From contig JACQDV010000083.1 in the NCBI GenBank assembly GCA_016200915.1, forward strand, positions 32,605 to 96,604: DNA of 64,000 nt, read 5' to 3'. Within the stretch, counting starts at the first letter, position 1. Every line of letters starts with the position of its first letter. The notes beneath the pieces were generated by a model. It had not been told where the DNA came from, searched no databases, and was given only the letters and a program-made list of their open reading frames with translations. Shown here piece after piece: positions 34,312 to 42,254 of the stretch. Source of the DNA: Sphingobacteriales bacterium (GTDB lineage Bacteria > Bacteroidota > Bacteroidia > Chitinophagales > Chitinophagaceae). Made by a program: the position numbers and the translations under genes.

Positions 34312-34707
34312 ATGATAAAGATTAATTACCCGGCATATCCATTTAAGATAAAAGAAGAGGTGGATAAGGAATTTATTTTTGATGAGATGCGCAAACAATG
34401 GGTGCGATTAACGCCGGAAGAATGGGTTCGTCAAAATTTTTTGCGCTATTTGATTGATGTAATTAAATACCCTTCTTCTTTGATTGCTGTTGAGCGGGAA
34501 ATTAAACTGAATGATTTAAGCAAGCGATTTGACATTGTAGTATTTAAAGCCTCGTTGCCATGGTTGTTAGTTGAATGTAAAAGTATGGATGAAGTGTTAG
34601 ATGAAAAAGTTGCGATGCAGGTTATACGATATAACATGGCTATGCCGGTAAACTTTTTTAATGGGGAACTGAAAGAAATTAATGAACTGCCTGATCATTC
34701 TTCATAA
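34312..34707 (+). CDS. Stand-alone HsdR-N-like (PD-(D/E)xK fold) protein, apparently shortened
   Basis: A 131-aa protein with the nuclease-fold core of the type I restriction enzyme R-subunit N-terminus: WVRQNFLRYLIDVIKYPSSLIAVEREI, KRFDIVVFKASLPWLLVECKS (Asp and Glu-x-Lys of PD-(D/E)xK) and VAMQVIRYNMAMP. Stand-alone copies are widespread in Bacteroidota without hsdM/hsdS, and none are here. Relatives I know of continue with a strand ending TNG before the C-terminal part. Here NFF runs directly into NGELKEINELPDH, which suggests a small internal deletion. It overlaps the converging protease gene by 13 nt. Confidence 0.75.
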   Translation: MIKINYPAYPFKIKEEVDKEFIFDEMRKQWVRLTPEEWVRQNFLRYLIDVIKYPSSLIAVEREIKLNDLSKRFDIVVFKASLPWLLVECKSMDEVLDEKVAMQVIRYNMAMPVNFFNGELKEINELPDHSS

Positions 34708-35579
34708 AACTGCACATTCTTCTCTCTTAAAAAAGATTTGATAATATCCACATGCACACACTGACCTAAATGCAGAAAGGAATAATCAGTTACTTTCTTT
34801 TGTTTATTGTTGATCAGTATTTCTTTATCCTCCATATCAAAACCAAGATGAAGATGTTTGGTGGAGAATTGCATACCATACACTATTCCTCTGTCATCGA
34901 ATAATGGTCCGCCGCTTTGGCCACGCAAGCCGGGTGTGCTTAATTCAATTCCGGCAATACCATGCTGGTCACCCAAAAAACGGGTAACCATTCCTTCAAT
35001 AGGAAACACAGGTGAATTGCTGTGACCATCCCTGCTCCATTCAATATCATCTGCCGGTTCGTTGTATTTAAAATTGCTGAACTCGGGAAAAGGATAACCG
35101 ACCCTGCACAGCATCTTGCCCTGTTTGATTGTGCTGCTGTCTTTTAAAAAAGTAGCCACTCCTTTATAACGAATTTGATTATATCCATTAAAACGGATGA
35201 TACCCAAATCATATAAAGGATGAACATCACAGGTAAAACTTTCAAAACCATCCACACAATCAACAAATGAATTTTTCATTTGAATGATGGTGCTTTCGTT
35301 ATAATGATATTTTAATTCTAATCCCTGTAATGCTTTTTTGAATTTACCATCTTTAGGCAACTGGTTTCTTTCAGCAACAAACTGGCGATAATGGTTATTC
35401 TTATTTTCTGCATCAATTAATATTTCAATCACATGCTTGCAGGTAACAGCGCATGCCTGCTCATTTACAAAAAATAAAGTACCGCTGCCGGGAATAATTT
35501 GTTTGCCGCCATAGGTCCGCATAATGGAATGCAGCGGACGGGTAAACTGTAATGCTTTTTCTATAGCGTTTACAAACAT
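34695..35579 (-). CDS. Trypsin-like serine protease domain protein, no signal peptide
   Basis: A 294-aa S1-family protein with a complete candidate triad: His49 in CAVTCKHVIEIL, Asp at about 124 in PLYDLGIIRFNG and Ser at about 222 in GLRGQSGGPLFDD. No signal peptide or membrane segment is seen (MFVNAIEKALQF...), so the product is likely cytoplasmic, which is unusual for trypsin-like enzymes outside defence or stress proteins. The 5-nt gap to the upstream uspA gene suggests co-transcription. Confidence 0.8.
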   Translation of the reverse strand: MFVNAIEKALQFTRPLHSIMRTYGGKQIIPGSGTLFFVNEQACAVTCKHVIEILIDAENKNNHYRQFVAERNQLPKDGKFKKALQGLELKYHYNESTIIQMKNSFVDCVDGFESFTCDVHPLYDLGIIRFNGYNQIRYKGVATFLKDSSTIKQGKMLCRVGYPFPEFSNFKYNEPADDIEWSRDGHSNSPVFPIEGMVTRFLGDQHGIAGIELSTPGLRGQSGGPLFDDRGIVYGMQFSTKHLHLGFDMEDKEILINNKQKKVTDYSFLHLGQCVHVDIIKSFLREKNVQFYEE

Positions 35580-35584
35580 GATTG

Positions 35585-36364
35585 TTATTGATGAACTGCC
35601 AGCACAGGAACAGTGCTGTGGTAAACCAGTTCTTTAGTATTAGTGCCTAATACCCTGCTGAGGACTGAATGATATTTAGGTACGATTAAAATAATATCGA
35701 TGTTATAATCACCAGCAAACTGGTTAATAGCTTCATGAAAACTGTTCCACCGCATAAAATAAAATTCAGGATTATAACCATTCAGTAATTCTTTCATCCG
35801 GTTTTGTGCAGTTTCATATTCTTCGTTGATAGAAATATAATGTTCGCTGTCCACATTTATCACATGCAGTTTTGCTTTAAATAAATCCAGGATGGTTTTG
35901 ATGAACAGTACAGGAGTAGCGTCCACATTTTTAAAATCACAGGTGAAAGCAATATTTTTTACTCCATTATATTTCGCATCAGGTGGAATAATTAAAACAG
36001 GGCAAACATTTTTCTCTGCCATCTTTAATGTATTACTTCCAATCAATGCCTGTGCTATGGGCGAGCGGCCAGTAATGCCCATCACAATCATAGTGGCTGT
36101 TTTCTGAAATGCCAGTCGGTCTAATTTATCTATCAAATCATCACCCATTTCTTTTTCGGTTTCTACATTTACCACCCCTTTTTCCGATAACTCATTCTTT
36201 AAACTTTCCAGGTATGATTCAGTGGTTTCAGCTTCTTCTTCTTTTTCAAAAAGCGAATAAAGTATGATGTTGGTGGTTGACCTGTTTTTCAACATTTCAG
36301 CAGCATAACGGGCAGCATTGAGCGATGTCTCCGAAAAATCAACGGGGATAATTACATTTTTCAT
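35585..36364 (-). CDS. Universal stress protein, tandem UspA domains
   Basis: A 259-aa protein with two Usp domains. The first starts KNVIIPVDFSETSLNAARYAAEML and has GITGRSPIAQALIGSNTLKMAEKNVCPVLIIP, matching the nucleotide-binding glycine signature. The second (about 145-259) ends GTNTKELVYHSTVPVLAVHQ. It is a paralogue of the protein at 4680-5501, with the same two-domain layout and similar C-terminus. The stop lies 5 nt before the protease gene. Confidence 0.92.
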   Translation of the reverse strand: MKNVIIPVDFSETSLNAARYAAEMLKNRSTTNIILYSLFEKEEEAETTESYLESLKNELSEKGVVNVETEKEMGDDLIDKLDRLAFQKTATMIVMGITGRSPIAQALIGSNTLKMAEKNVCPVLIIPPDAKYNGVKNIAFTCDFKNVDATPVLFIKTILDLFKAKLHVINVDSEHYISINEEYETAQNRMKELLNGYNPEFYFMRWNSFHEAINQFAGDYNIDIILIVPKYHSVLSRVLGTNTKELVYHSTVPVLAVHQ

Positions 36365-36439
36365 GAAGTGTAGTTAGTTTCTGTTTGTAGTTGGTTGGGT
36401 TAAAATTACAGTATCCGACTGAATAAAAGTGCGGGTTTA

Positions 36440-36480
36440 AAAAAACAAAAATCCCGTCCCCAACTTGTTGGGGACGGGAT
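36440..36480 (-). terminator. Strong rho-independent terminator of gdhA
   Basis: The segment atcccgtccccaac pairs perfectly over 14 bp with gttggggacgggat (36451-36480). On the minus strand it is followed by tttttgttttttt. Confidence 0.9.
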
Positions 36481-36508
36481 TGCTATAATAAAATTAGTAA
36501 GCGATTGC

Positions 36509-37930
36509 TTATGGGAAGATACCCAGTTCAGCATACGAAGTGCCCACTTTGTTAATGGCTACCACATAAGCTGCTGTACGCATATCCGGAATGTCAGGAT
36601 TGGCTTTCCAGGCATCCATAATTTCACGGGTAGCAGTAATCATTGTTTCTTCCAATCCACTGTAAACTAAGTCCGCTTCTTCAGGGCCGTGAATAATTTC
36701 CTCTCTTATTTTGCCCGTTACTTTTTTACCGGTTGAAACTTCCACCTGTTCCAGCATCTGCCGGTTTTGATTTTCGGTAAAACGTTTTTCCATACGTCCG
36801 TAACGAACATGGCTTAAGTTTTTCAGCCATTCAAAATAACTTACGGTAACACCACCTGCATTCAAATACATATCCGGTACTACTAATACTCCTTTGGCTA
36901 TAAACACTTCATCTGCTTCAGGTGTTAAAGGACCATTAGCCGCTTCACCAATAATTTTTGCTTTTATTCTTGGTGCATTCTCACCATTAATAACATTCTC
37001 CAGTGCGGCAGGAATTAAAATATCACATTCCAGTTCCAATGCTTCACCACTGGTAGCAAGTGTTTTTGCACCGGCGAAGTTTCTTACCGAACCAGTTTGT
37101 TTTTTATGTTCAAATAATACTTCTTCATTTATACCATCAGCATTATAAACAGCTCCATCATGTTCGGCAATACAAATTACTTTGGCGCCACCTTCACGGA
37201 AGAATTTAGCTGCATGAAATCCCACGTTACCCAATCCCTGCACAATAACTGTTTTACCTTCTACACCCGTTGGTAATCCCAGCTTACTCATTACATCCGG
37301 CATGTTCAATACTTCACGGATGCCATAGAATACACCCAGCCCGGTTGCTTCTCTTCTTCCTCTTACACCACCTTGTGTTACCGGCTTACCGGTTACACAA
37401 CCTAATGCATCAATTTCGCCGGGACGCATGCTGGCATAGGTATCAACAATCCATGCCATTTCTCTTTCACCTGTTCCATAATCAGGAGCAGGAACATCAA
37501 TACCGGGGCCAATAAAATTTTTCTTAATTAATTCTGATGTATAACGGCGGGTAATTTTTTCTAACTCGTAAGGAGTATATTTTTTTGGGTCGATACTGAT
37601 ACCACCTTTGGCACCAGCAAACGGTACATTTACAATGGCGCATTTATAAGTCATCAATGCTGCCAATGCCATCACTTCATCTAAGTTTACACTGGTGGCA
37701 AAACGGATACCACCTTTACAGGGCAATTTGTGATGAGAGTGTTGTACACGGTAAGCTTTGATTACTTCAATCTGGTCGCCAATTTTTACCGGGAAGTGCA
37801 TACGGTAAACAGCGTTACACTGTTTGATCTGTTCTAATAATCCTTTATCCCATTTAGTGAATTTAGCTGCTTTGTCGAAGCTTTTTTCAACTGCGCCAAA
37901 AAAGCTGTAGTGCTGTTGTTGATCTGACAT
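36509..37930 (-). CDS. gdhA: Glutamate dehydrogenase (Glu/Leu/Phe/Val dehydrogenase family)
   Basis: A 473-aa NAD(P)-dependent oxidative deaminase of the Glu/Leu/Phe/Val dehydrogenase family. The N-terminal dimerisation domain holds [10 protein letters not shown] and the catalytic-Lys motif [10 protein letters not shown] (about residues 104-113), then [16 protein letters not shown]. The Rossmann part has [17 protein letters not shown], and [28 protein letters not shown] follows. It is monocistronic, with a strong terminator. Confidence 0.93.
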   Translation of the reverse strand: MSDQQQHYSFFGAVEKSFDKAAKFTKWDKGLLEQIKQCNAVYRMHFPVKIGDQIEVIKAYRVQHSHHKLPCKGGIRFATSVNLDEVMALAALMTYKCAIVNVPFAGAKGGISIDPKKYTPYELEKITRRYTSELIKKNFIGPGIDVPAPDYGTGEREMAWIVDTYASMRPGEIDALGCVTGKPVTQGGVRGRREATGLGVFYGIREVLNMPDVMSKLGLPTGVEGKTVIVQGLGNVGFHAAKFFREGGAKVICIAEHDGAVYNADGINEEVLFEHKKQTGSVRNFAGAKTLATSGEALELECDILIPAALENVINGENAPRIKAKIIGEAANGPLTPEADEVFIAKGVLVVPDMYLNAGGVTVSYFEWLKNLSHVRYGRMEKRFTENQNRQMLEQVEVSTGKKVTGKIREEIIHGPEEADLVYSGLEETMITATREIMDAWKANPDIPDMRTAAYVVAINKVGTSYAELGIFP

Positions 37931-37957
37931 GATAGTTCATTTAAAAGTTTGCAATCG

Positions 37958-38194
37958 TTATTCTTTATTATGTTCCAGTTTTGAAATTTTACGGTCGAGG
38001 TTAACAAGGTATATTATCAAACCTAATAAAATAGTAACCAGTACGGCTACCACTACATAGATTTTTCCATTGCTGTACAACAAGCCTCTTGTTTCATCGG
38101 CTGATTTAACAACATCGTTTCCCTGTGCTATAGCGGCTACAGAAAGAAACATACTTAAAAGCATCCATGCTGTTTTGTGAAATAGTTTAGTCAT
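37958..38194 (-). CDS. CcmD-like small membrane protein
   Basis: A 78-aa protein with an N-terminal hydrophobic signal (MTKLFHKTAWMLLSMFLSVAAIAQG) and one transmembrane helix (IYVVVAVLVTILLGLIIYLVNL) ending in a charged tail DRKISKLEHNKE. Size, topology and the 8-nt overlap with the CcsA gene match bacteroidete CcmD-type partners in haem handling for cytochrome c maturation. The sequence itself carries little diagnostic information. Confidence 0.75.
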   Translation of the reverse strand: MTKLFHKTAWMLLSMFLSVAAIAQGNDVVKSADETRGLLYSNGKIYVVVAVLVTILLGLIIYLVNLDRKISKLEHNKE

Positions 38195-38861
38195 GCATTA
38201 AATGTTTGTCTTTTAAATTTTTTAATCGGATGTACAAGGTAGTAATCCATACACCCAGTAATGTCCAGCCAATGACCGCCGGCCAAAAAACAATCCGCAT
38301 AGACGGATCCAGATCTCTGCCATTGATACCAGGATTACCTTCCACCCCTTGTCCGCCCGGGTGAAGCGATTGTTCTAATCTTGGCATGATCCATATAGCA
38401 GGTATTAAAATGAAATAAGCAAAGATGTTATACACGGCACTGATCCTTGCCCGCTTGTCCATATCTGTAATAGAATTACGCAGCACCATGTAAGCAAAAT
38501 AAATCAGCAGGCCGATGGCGGCGCCGTTTTGTTTAGGATCATTGCTCCAGGGTTCGCCCCAGGTATAGTTAGCCCATATCATACCAGTGGTTAAACCGAG
38601 TATGCCGAATACGATACCACTGCGGGCATAAGCCTCAGCATAAATATCGAAACGGATATCTTTTTTGTTGAGATAGCGGATGGCGTTCACTAAAGAAACC
38701 GTGTACAACACCATCATTCCAAACCACATAGGCACATGGAAGTAGAGGTTGCGGATACTTTCGCCAAGATTACTTAAATACGGAACCGGTTTTAAAAAGC
38801 CGGCAATAAAAGCGTAGATCAGCAGAACTACGGCTAATATTTTCCACCAGTTTTTCTTCAT
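38187..38861 (-). CDS. CcsA/CcmC-type cytochrome c biogenesis membrane protein
   Basis: A 224-aa protein with about six membrane helices that would move or present haem to apocytochrome c. The Trp-rich WWD-type loop reads IWANYTWGEPWSNDPKQNGAAI (about 106-127), shorter and less Trp-rich than the textbook motif. His in NLYFHVPMWFG (about 42) and another in the later loop could ligate haem. The remaining ccm/ccs genes are outside the window. Confidence 0.87.
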   Translation of the reverse strand: MKKNWWKILAVVLLIYAFIAGFLKPVPYLSNLGESIRNLYFHVPMWFGMMVLYTVSLVNAIRYLNKKDIRFDIYAEAYARSGIVFGILGLTTGMIWANYTWGEPWSNDPKQNGAAIGLLIYFAYMVLRNSITDMDKRARISAVYNIFAYFILIPAIWIMPRLEQSLHPGGQGVEGNPGINGRDLDPSMRIVFWPAVIGWTLLGVWITTLYIRLKNLKDKHLMHD

Positions 38862-38990
38862 ATTATTATGAATAATTGGATGCCATTAAAAGGAGAGTAT
38901 GGGGCAAGCAACTCAGGTTAAAATGGCCTTTCAGGACGCAAAAATAAGGGAAGCCGTTTAGTTGGTAAACTATATTTTGAAAGGGAAGTT

Positions 38991-39067
38991 GGATGTCTGA
39001 TTTCGGATGTAGGATGTATGATGTGGAATGAGAAGTTGACAATGGGCAATGAGCAACAGGCAACAAT
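38991..39067. repeat. Heptanucleotide array, 11 units of drifting sequence
   Basis: Strict 7-nt phase runs through ggatgtc, tgatttc, ggatgta, ggatgta, tgatgtg, gaatgag, aagttga, caatggg, caatgag, caacagg, caacaat. The gap 38862-39177 holds this array, the one at 39134, and nothing else identified. Confidence 0.85.
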
Positions 39068-39133
39068 AATCTTTATCTATTGGGCAAATCATTTAGCAAC
39101 AAACAACCCATAAACCTTTAAACGCTTCATCCA

Positions 39134-39168
39134 ACCACAAACCACAAACCACAAACTATAAATTGTAA
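39134..39168. repeat. Heptanucleotide array accacaa family
   Basis: Three accacaa units, actataa and attgtaa. The array ends 9 nt before the methyltransferase start. Units are reverse complements of tttgtgg in the ABC gene. Confidence 0.9.
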
Positions 39169-39177
39169 ATTCGCCGG

Positions 39178-39975
39178 ATGTATTCCCGGGGGCAGTTAGC
39201 TGGCAAATATTTTTCTTATTACCTCAAAGCATCCAATGGTAAAGGGCATGGGATGCATTCACCTTTTGTATTTGACTTTATTACCAATGTGCTGAATGAT
39301 GACCTTGATTTTTATGCGTATAATGAAATTGAAAACCTGCGTAAAATATTGTTGAAAGATGAACGGGTTATTGAAGTGCAGGATTTTGGTGCCGGTTCTA
39401 CGCAAATCAATACAAAGCAAAGAAAGGTGGCAGATATTGCCCGGTATTCATTAAAGCCAAAGAAATATGCGCAGCTATTGTTTCGCATGGTGAACTATTA
39501 TCAGCCCAAACATATTCTGGAAATAGGAACTTCTTTGGGCATTACCACCTGTTATTTGGCAAAGCCAGGCAATGATTCCAATGTAATTACAATGGAAGGA
39601 GCGGATGCAATTGCTACTATTGCAGAGAAAAACTTTCAACAGCTTGGATTAAAAAATATAGAATTGGTGAAGGGAAATTTTGATGAAACATTATCGTCTA
39701 TCGTCCATCGTCCATCGTCTTTTGATTTCATCTTTATTGATGGTAATCATCGCAAAGAACCAACACTTCGTTATTTTGAACAATTGTTAGGTGTAACGCA
39801 TAACGATACGATTATAATTTTTGATGATATTCATTGGAGCGAAGAAATGGAAGCGGCCTGGAAACAAATTAAGAAACATGAACAGGTAAGAGCAACGATA
39901 GATTTGTTTTTTATTGGTGTGGTGTTGCTGAGAAATGAGTTTAAGGAGAAACAACATTTTACGATCAGGTATTAA
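39178..39975 (+). CDS. Class I SAM-dependent (O-)methyltransferase
   Basis: A 265-aa Rossmann-fold methyltransferase. The SAM site is HILEIGTSLGITTCYLA (about 117-133), then VITMEGADAIATIAEKNFQQLGL with the ribose-binding acid, and FIFIDGNHRKEPTLRYFEQL, an O-methyltransferase-type post-II/IV segment. The loop ETLSSIVHRPSSF (about 170-182) is encoded by a 7-bp repeat array. Its substrate is unknown. TAAATTCG lies 4 nt before the ATG. Confidence 0.87.
   Translation: MYSRGQLAGKYFSYYLKASNGKGHGMHSPFVFDFITNVLNDDLDFYAYNEIENLRKILLKDERVIEVQDFGAGSTQINTKQRKVADIARYSLKPKKYAQLLFRMVNYYQPKHILEIGTSLGITTCYLAKPGNDSNVITMEGADAIATIAEKNFQQLGLKNIELVKGNFDETLSSIVHRPSSFDFIFIDGNHRKEPTLRYFEQLLGVTHNDTIIIFDDIHWSEEMEAAWKQIKKHEQVRATIDLFFIGVVLLRNEFKEKQHFTIRY
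39694..39721. repeat. Heptanucleotide array tcgtcca inside the methyltransferase gene
   Basis: The units tcgtcta, tcgtcca, tcgtcca, tcgtctt are translated in frame as part of SSIVHRPSS. Confidence 0.85.
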
Positions 39976-39998
39976 AATAATATTCAATCTTAGCGATA

Positions 39999-40077
39999 CT
40001 TTGCGTTTTTTCTCTGCGACCTTTGCGGTTTCTTTTACCGCAAAGAACGCCAGGGACACGCAATGAAACGCAGAGAG
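39999..40077. repeat. Large ctttgcg/accgcaaag hairpin upstream of the RsmF-like gene
   Basis: The arm from ctttgcg (39999) to ctttgcggt (40029) faces accgcaaag...cgcagagag (40037-40077) across a 7-nt loop. It is the fullest copy of the family and ends 14 nt before the downstream start codon. Confidence 0.85.
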
Positions 40078-40091
40078 ATTAAAAAAAATAA

Positions 40092-41441
40092 TTGGTTTTG
40101 AAACTACCACCAGCATTAATTCAGTCACTCGAAGGAATAAAAGGTTTCGATAAAGAAGCGTTTGTTGCTGTTCATGAAAAAGCAGAAGCGATTACTTCAA
40201 TAAGATATAATCCATCTAAACTGTCAACTGTCAACTATCAACTGTCAACCGAACATGTTCCCTGGAGCAACAACGGCTACTATCTTCCCGAACGGCCATC
40301 CTTCACCTTAGATCCATTATTCCATGCCGGTACTTATTATGTGCAGGAAGCCAGCAGTATGTTTTTAGAAGAAGCGATGCGGCAAACGCTGGATGTATCA
40401 AAACCTTTAAGAGTTTTAGACTTATGTGCAGCGCCGGGAGGAAAATCTACATTACTACAAAGCATCATTTCATCTGACAGTTTATTAGTGAGTAATGAAG
40501 TGATACAATCAAGAGCATCTGTATTAAGAGAAAATATTATTAAGTGGGGATCAGCCAATGTAGTGGTGACGAATAATGATCCCAAAGATTTTCAGCAACT
40601 GCAGGGATTCTTTGATGTAATTGTAGCAGATGCACCTTGCAGTGGCAGCGGTTTATTCAGGAGAGATGAAGAAGCGATTGCTGAATGGAGTGAGCATAAT
40701 GTACAGCTATGCAGTCAGCGTCAACAAAGAATTTTAGTGGATGTATTACCGGCATTGAAAGAAGATGGCATACTTATCTATTCCACTTGTTCTTTCTCAA
40801 TTGATGAAGATGAAAAAATAATTAACTGGCTAATAAACGACTGTCAACTGTCAACCATCAACTGTCAACTCAAAGAAGAATGGGGCATTGTTGAGTCAAA
40901 TGGTGGCTATCGTTTCTGGCCCGATAAAATTAAAGGCGAAGGTTTTTTTATTGCCTGTTTTAAAAAGAATGATGGTATGGAATTTTCCTATCCACGAATG
41001 AGAGCATTTAATAAAGCCACTAAACAGGAAACAGCAGTATTAAGCAGATATTTAGATAATCCCCAGCAATTTGAATTTCTTCCCCTAACTGATAATTTAT
41101 TTGCTGTACCTGTAGAGTTAGTTCAGGATGTGACGCTGCTGAAAAGTTTATTACGCATCCGTTATGCTGGTATTGAAATGGGAACGATCAATAAACATGA
41201 ACTAATACCGGAACATGCACTGGCTCTTTCTGTTCATATCAATAAAACATTACCATCTGCTCAGTTGAATAAAGAACAGGCTTTACAATATTTGCGCAAG
41301 CAGGATAATCTTCAATTGGAGTTGAACGGAATGAAAGGATGGTGCCTGATGCAGTATGAAGGAGTGAATTTAGGATGGGCAAAGTTGCTGCCCAATCGTA
41401 TTAATAATTATTATCCTAAGGAGTGGAGGATATTGAAGTAG
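40092..41441 (+). CDS. RsmF/NOP2-type rRNA (cytosine-C5) methyltransferase
   Basis: A 449-aa RNA m5C methyltransferase. It has VPWSNNGYYLPERPSFTLDPLFHAGTYYVQEASSM, the SAM motif LDLCAAPGGKST (about 114-125), motif IV ADAPCSGSGLFRRDE (Cys about 184) and motif VI YSTCSFSIDEDE (the catalytic Cys, about 235), plus a C-terminal NOL1/PUA-like part. An in-frame stop at 40089 and no early ATG force a TTG start at 40092 or 40098. Two 7-bp repeat arrays are read through in frame (LSTVNYQLST near residue 45 and CQLSTINCQLK near 252). Confidence 0.88.
   Translation: MVLKLPPALIQSLEGIKGFDKEAFVAVHEKAEAITSIRYNPSKLSTVNYQLSTEHVPWSNNGYYLPERPSFTLDPLFHAGTYYVQEASSMFLEEAMRQTLDVSKPLRVLDLCAAPGGKSTLLQSIISSDSLLVSNEVIQSRASVLRENIIKWGSANVVVTNNDPKDFQQLQGFFDVIVADAPCSGSGLFRRDEEAIAEWSEHNVQLCSQRQQRILVDVLPALKEDGILIYSTCSFSIDEDEKIINWLINDCQLSTINCQLKEEWGIVESNGGYRFWPDKIKGEGFFIACFKKNDGMEFSYPRMRAFNKATKQETAVLSRYLDNPQQFEFLPLTDNLFAVPVELVQDVTLLKSLLRIRYAGIEMGTINKHELIPEHALALSVHINKTLPSAQLNKEQALQYLRKQDNLQLELNGMKGWCLMQYEGVNLGWAKLLPNRINNYYPKEWRILK
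40221..40248. repeat. Heptanucleotide array ctgtcaa, first copy in the RsmF-like gene
   Basis: The units ctgtcaa, ctgtcaa, ctatcaa, ctgtcaa encode LSTVNYQLST between two conserved blocks. Confidence 0.9.
40841..40875. repeat. Heptanucleotide array ctgtcaa, second copy in the RsmF-like gene
   Basis: The units ctgtcaa, ctgtcaa, ccatcaa, ctgtcaa, ctcaaag encode QLSTINCQL after motif VI. Confidence 0.9.
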
Positions 41442-41669
41442 TTGTTCGTGTCGTCATGGCGAGGTACGAAGCCATCTGCTTTATGAATAGCAGGCTGTTG
41501 CCATTGTTGGTCGCCTGACCAACAATTGAAGATTCGGTTGTGGTATGTCATGTAAACAGGCATTATCATTGGGTTGTTGGTCAGGCGACCAACAACGGCG
41601 TAAGGATATTGAAGTAGTTTTTCGAATCGTCATGGCGAGGTACGAAGCCATCTGCTTTATGAATAGCAG
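41427..41669. repeat. Direct duplication of the RsmF-like gene 3' end plus gtcatggcgagg repeat
   Basis: The 67-bp segments 41427-41493 and 41603-41669 differ at 3 positions and both carry the last four codons and stop of the upstream gene, followed by cgtcatggcgaggtacgaag and ccatctgctttatgaatagcag. The second half is the repeat family also present at 63725 and 63928. Confidence 0.85.
41503..41596. repeat. Two ttgttggtc palindromes in opposite orientation
   Basis: Perfect 10-bp stems lie at 41503-41526 (loop gcct) and 41573-41596 (loop aggc). Loops that are reverse complements mean the same element inserted both ways. A half copy (tcaggcgaccaacaacggcg) lies at 41837-41856. Confidence 0.85.
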
Positions 41670-41693
41670 TCTTTCATCAACTTTATAGTCTCT

Positions 41694-41789
41694 CTACTTT
41701 CTTTTGTTTGGCTCCCGCAAGTAAGCGGGACAGGCGACAGAAAGTAGCAAAGAAAAGGCCCCCGAATTCGATATACAGCACGAATTCGG
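41694..41789. repeat. Further inverted repeats in the 41.4-41.9 kb gap
   Basis: The segment ctactttct (41694-41702) pairs with agaaagtag (41739-41747) around a tcccgc/gcggga stem, and ccgaattcg (41762-41770) pairs with cgaattcgg (41781-41789). The whole 462-bp gap is repeat material. Confidence 0.6.
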
Positions 41790-41856
41790 TTGAATGGCTA
41801 TTGAGTTGAGGTACTACTGTGATGAAGAGCTTTTGTTCAGGCGACCAACAACGGCG

Positions 41857-41886
41857 TTAGAAAGAATAGAATATTTCATAAATTTG
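41857..41886 (+). promoter_or_regulatory. Candidate promoter of the 97-aa gene
   Basis: TTAG (41857-41860), an 18-nt spacer and TAAATTTG (41879-41886) partly match the -33/-7 pattern. Confidence 0.35.
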
Positions 41887-41903
41887 TATTTAAAAATATT
41901 ATT

Positions 41904-42197
41904 ATGAATTACCTTGTTTTAGGAAAATCAGTATCTATTGATACTATGCAGAAACCCAAAGGAGGTTTTGGAAGTGTGTTTGAATTTACTGGAAGCGATT
42001 CTCTTAATGAAATAGGATTAAATCAGAAATTCTGGTTCAGATGCAATCATGGATTCAGTAACGAACTTCCTGTAAGTCAAAATCAAACAGAGATAATCTC
42101 TCCTCAAAATGATTATCAAAGAGTGCTATCAATTTTTCTTGAAAAGTGTATTAGAAATCGGAGGTTGACTGGGCAATACGAAGAACCAGTTATCTGA
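41904..42197 (+). CDS. Small protein of unknown function
   Basis: Not recognised. The 97-aa frame is hydrophilic, with no signal or membrane segment (MNYLVLGKSVSIDTMQKPKGGFGSVFEFTG...). In the same frame, after two TGA codons at 42195 and 42207, about 17 further codons read I-E-L-G-S-P-V-N-E-E-G-N-L-I-G-Y-I-I and stop at TAA. This hints that the gene was once longer. A start-proximal TAAATTTG box supports transcription. Moderate confidence that it is real. Confidence 0.5.
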   Translation: MNYLVLGKSVSIDTMQKPKGGFGSVFEFTGSDSLNEIGLNQKFWFRCNHGFSNELPVSQNQTEIISPQNDYQRVLSIFLEKCIRNRRLTGQYEEPVI

Positions 42198-42254
42198 TTT
42201 TTGGGTTGAATCGTACTGATAGAATTGGGATCTCCTGTAAATGAAGAAGGAAAT

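Noticed and set aside
34312..34707. Part of a type I restriction-modification system
   Set aside because: No hsdM, hsdS or helicase domain nearby; stand-alone HsdR-N proteins are common in this phylum.
41427..41669. Repeats with spacer-like intervals as CRISPR
   Set aside because: Only two copies, one containing a gene end, and the interval is filled with palindromes.
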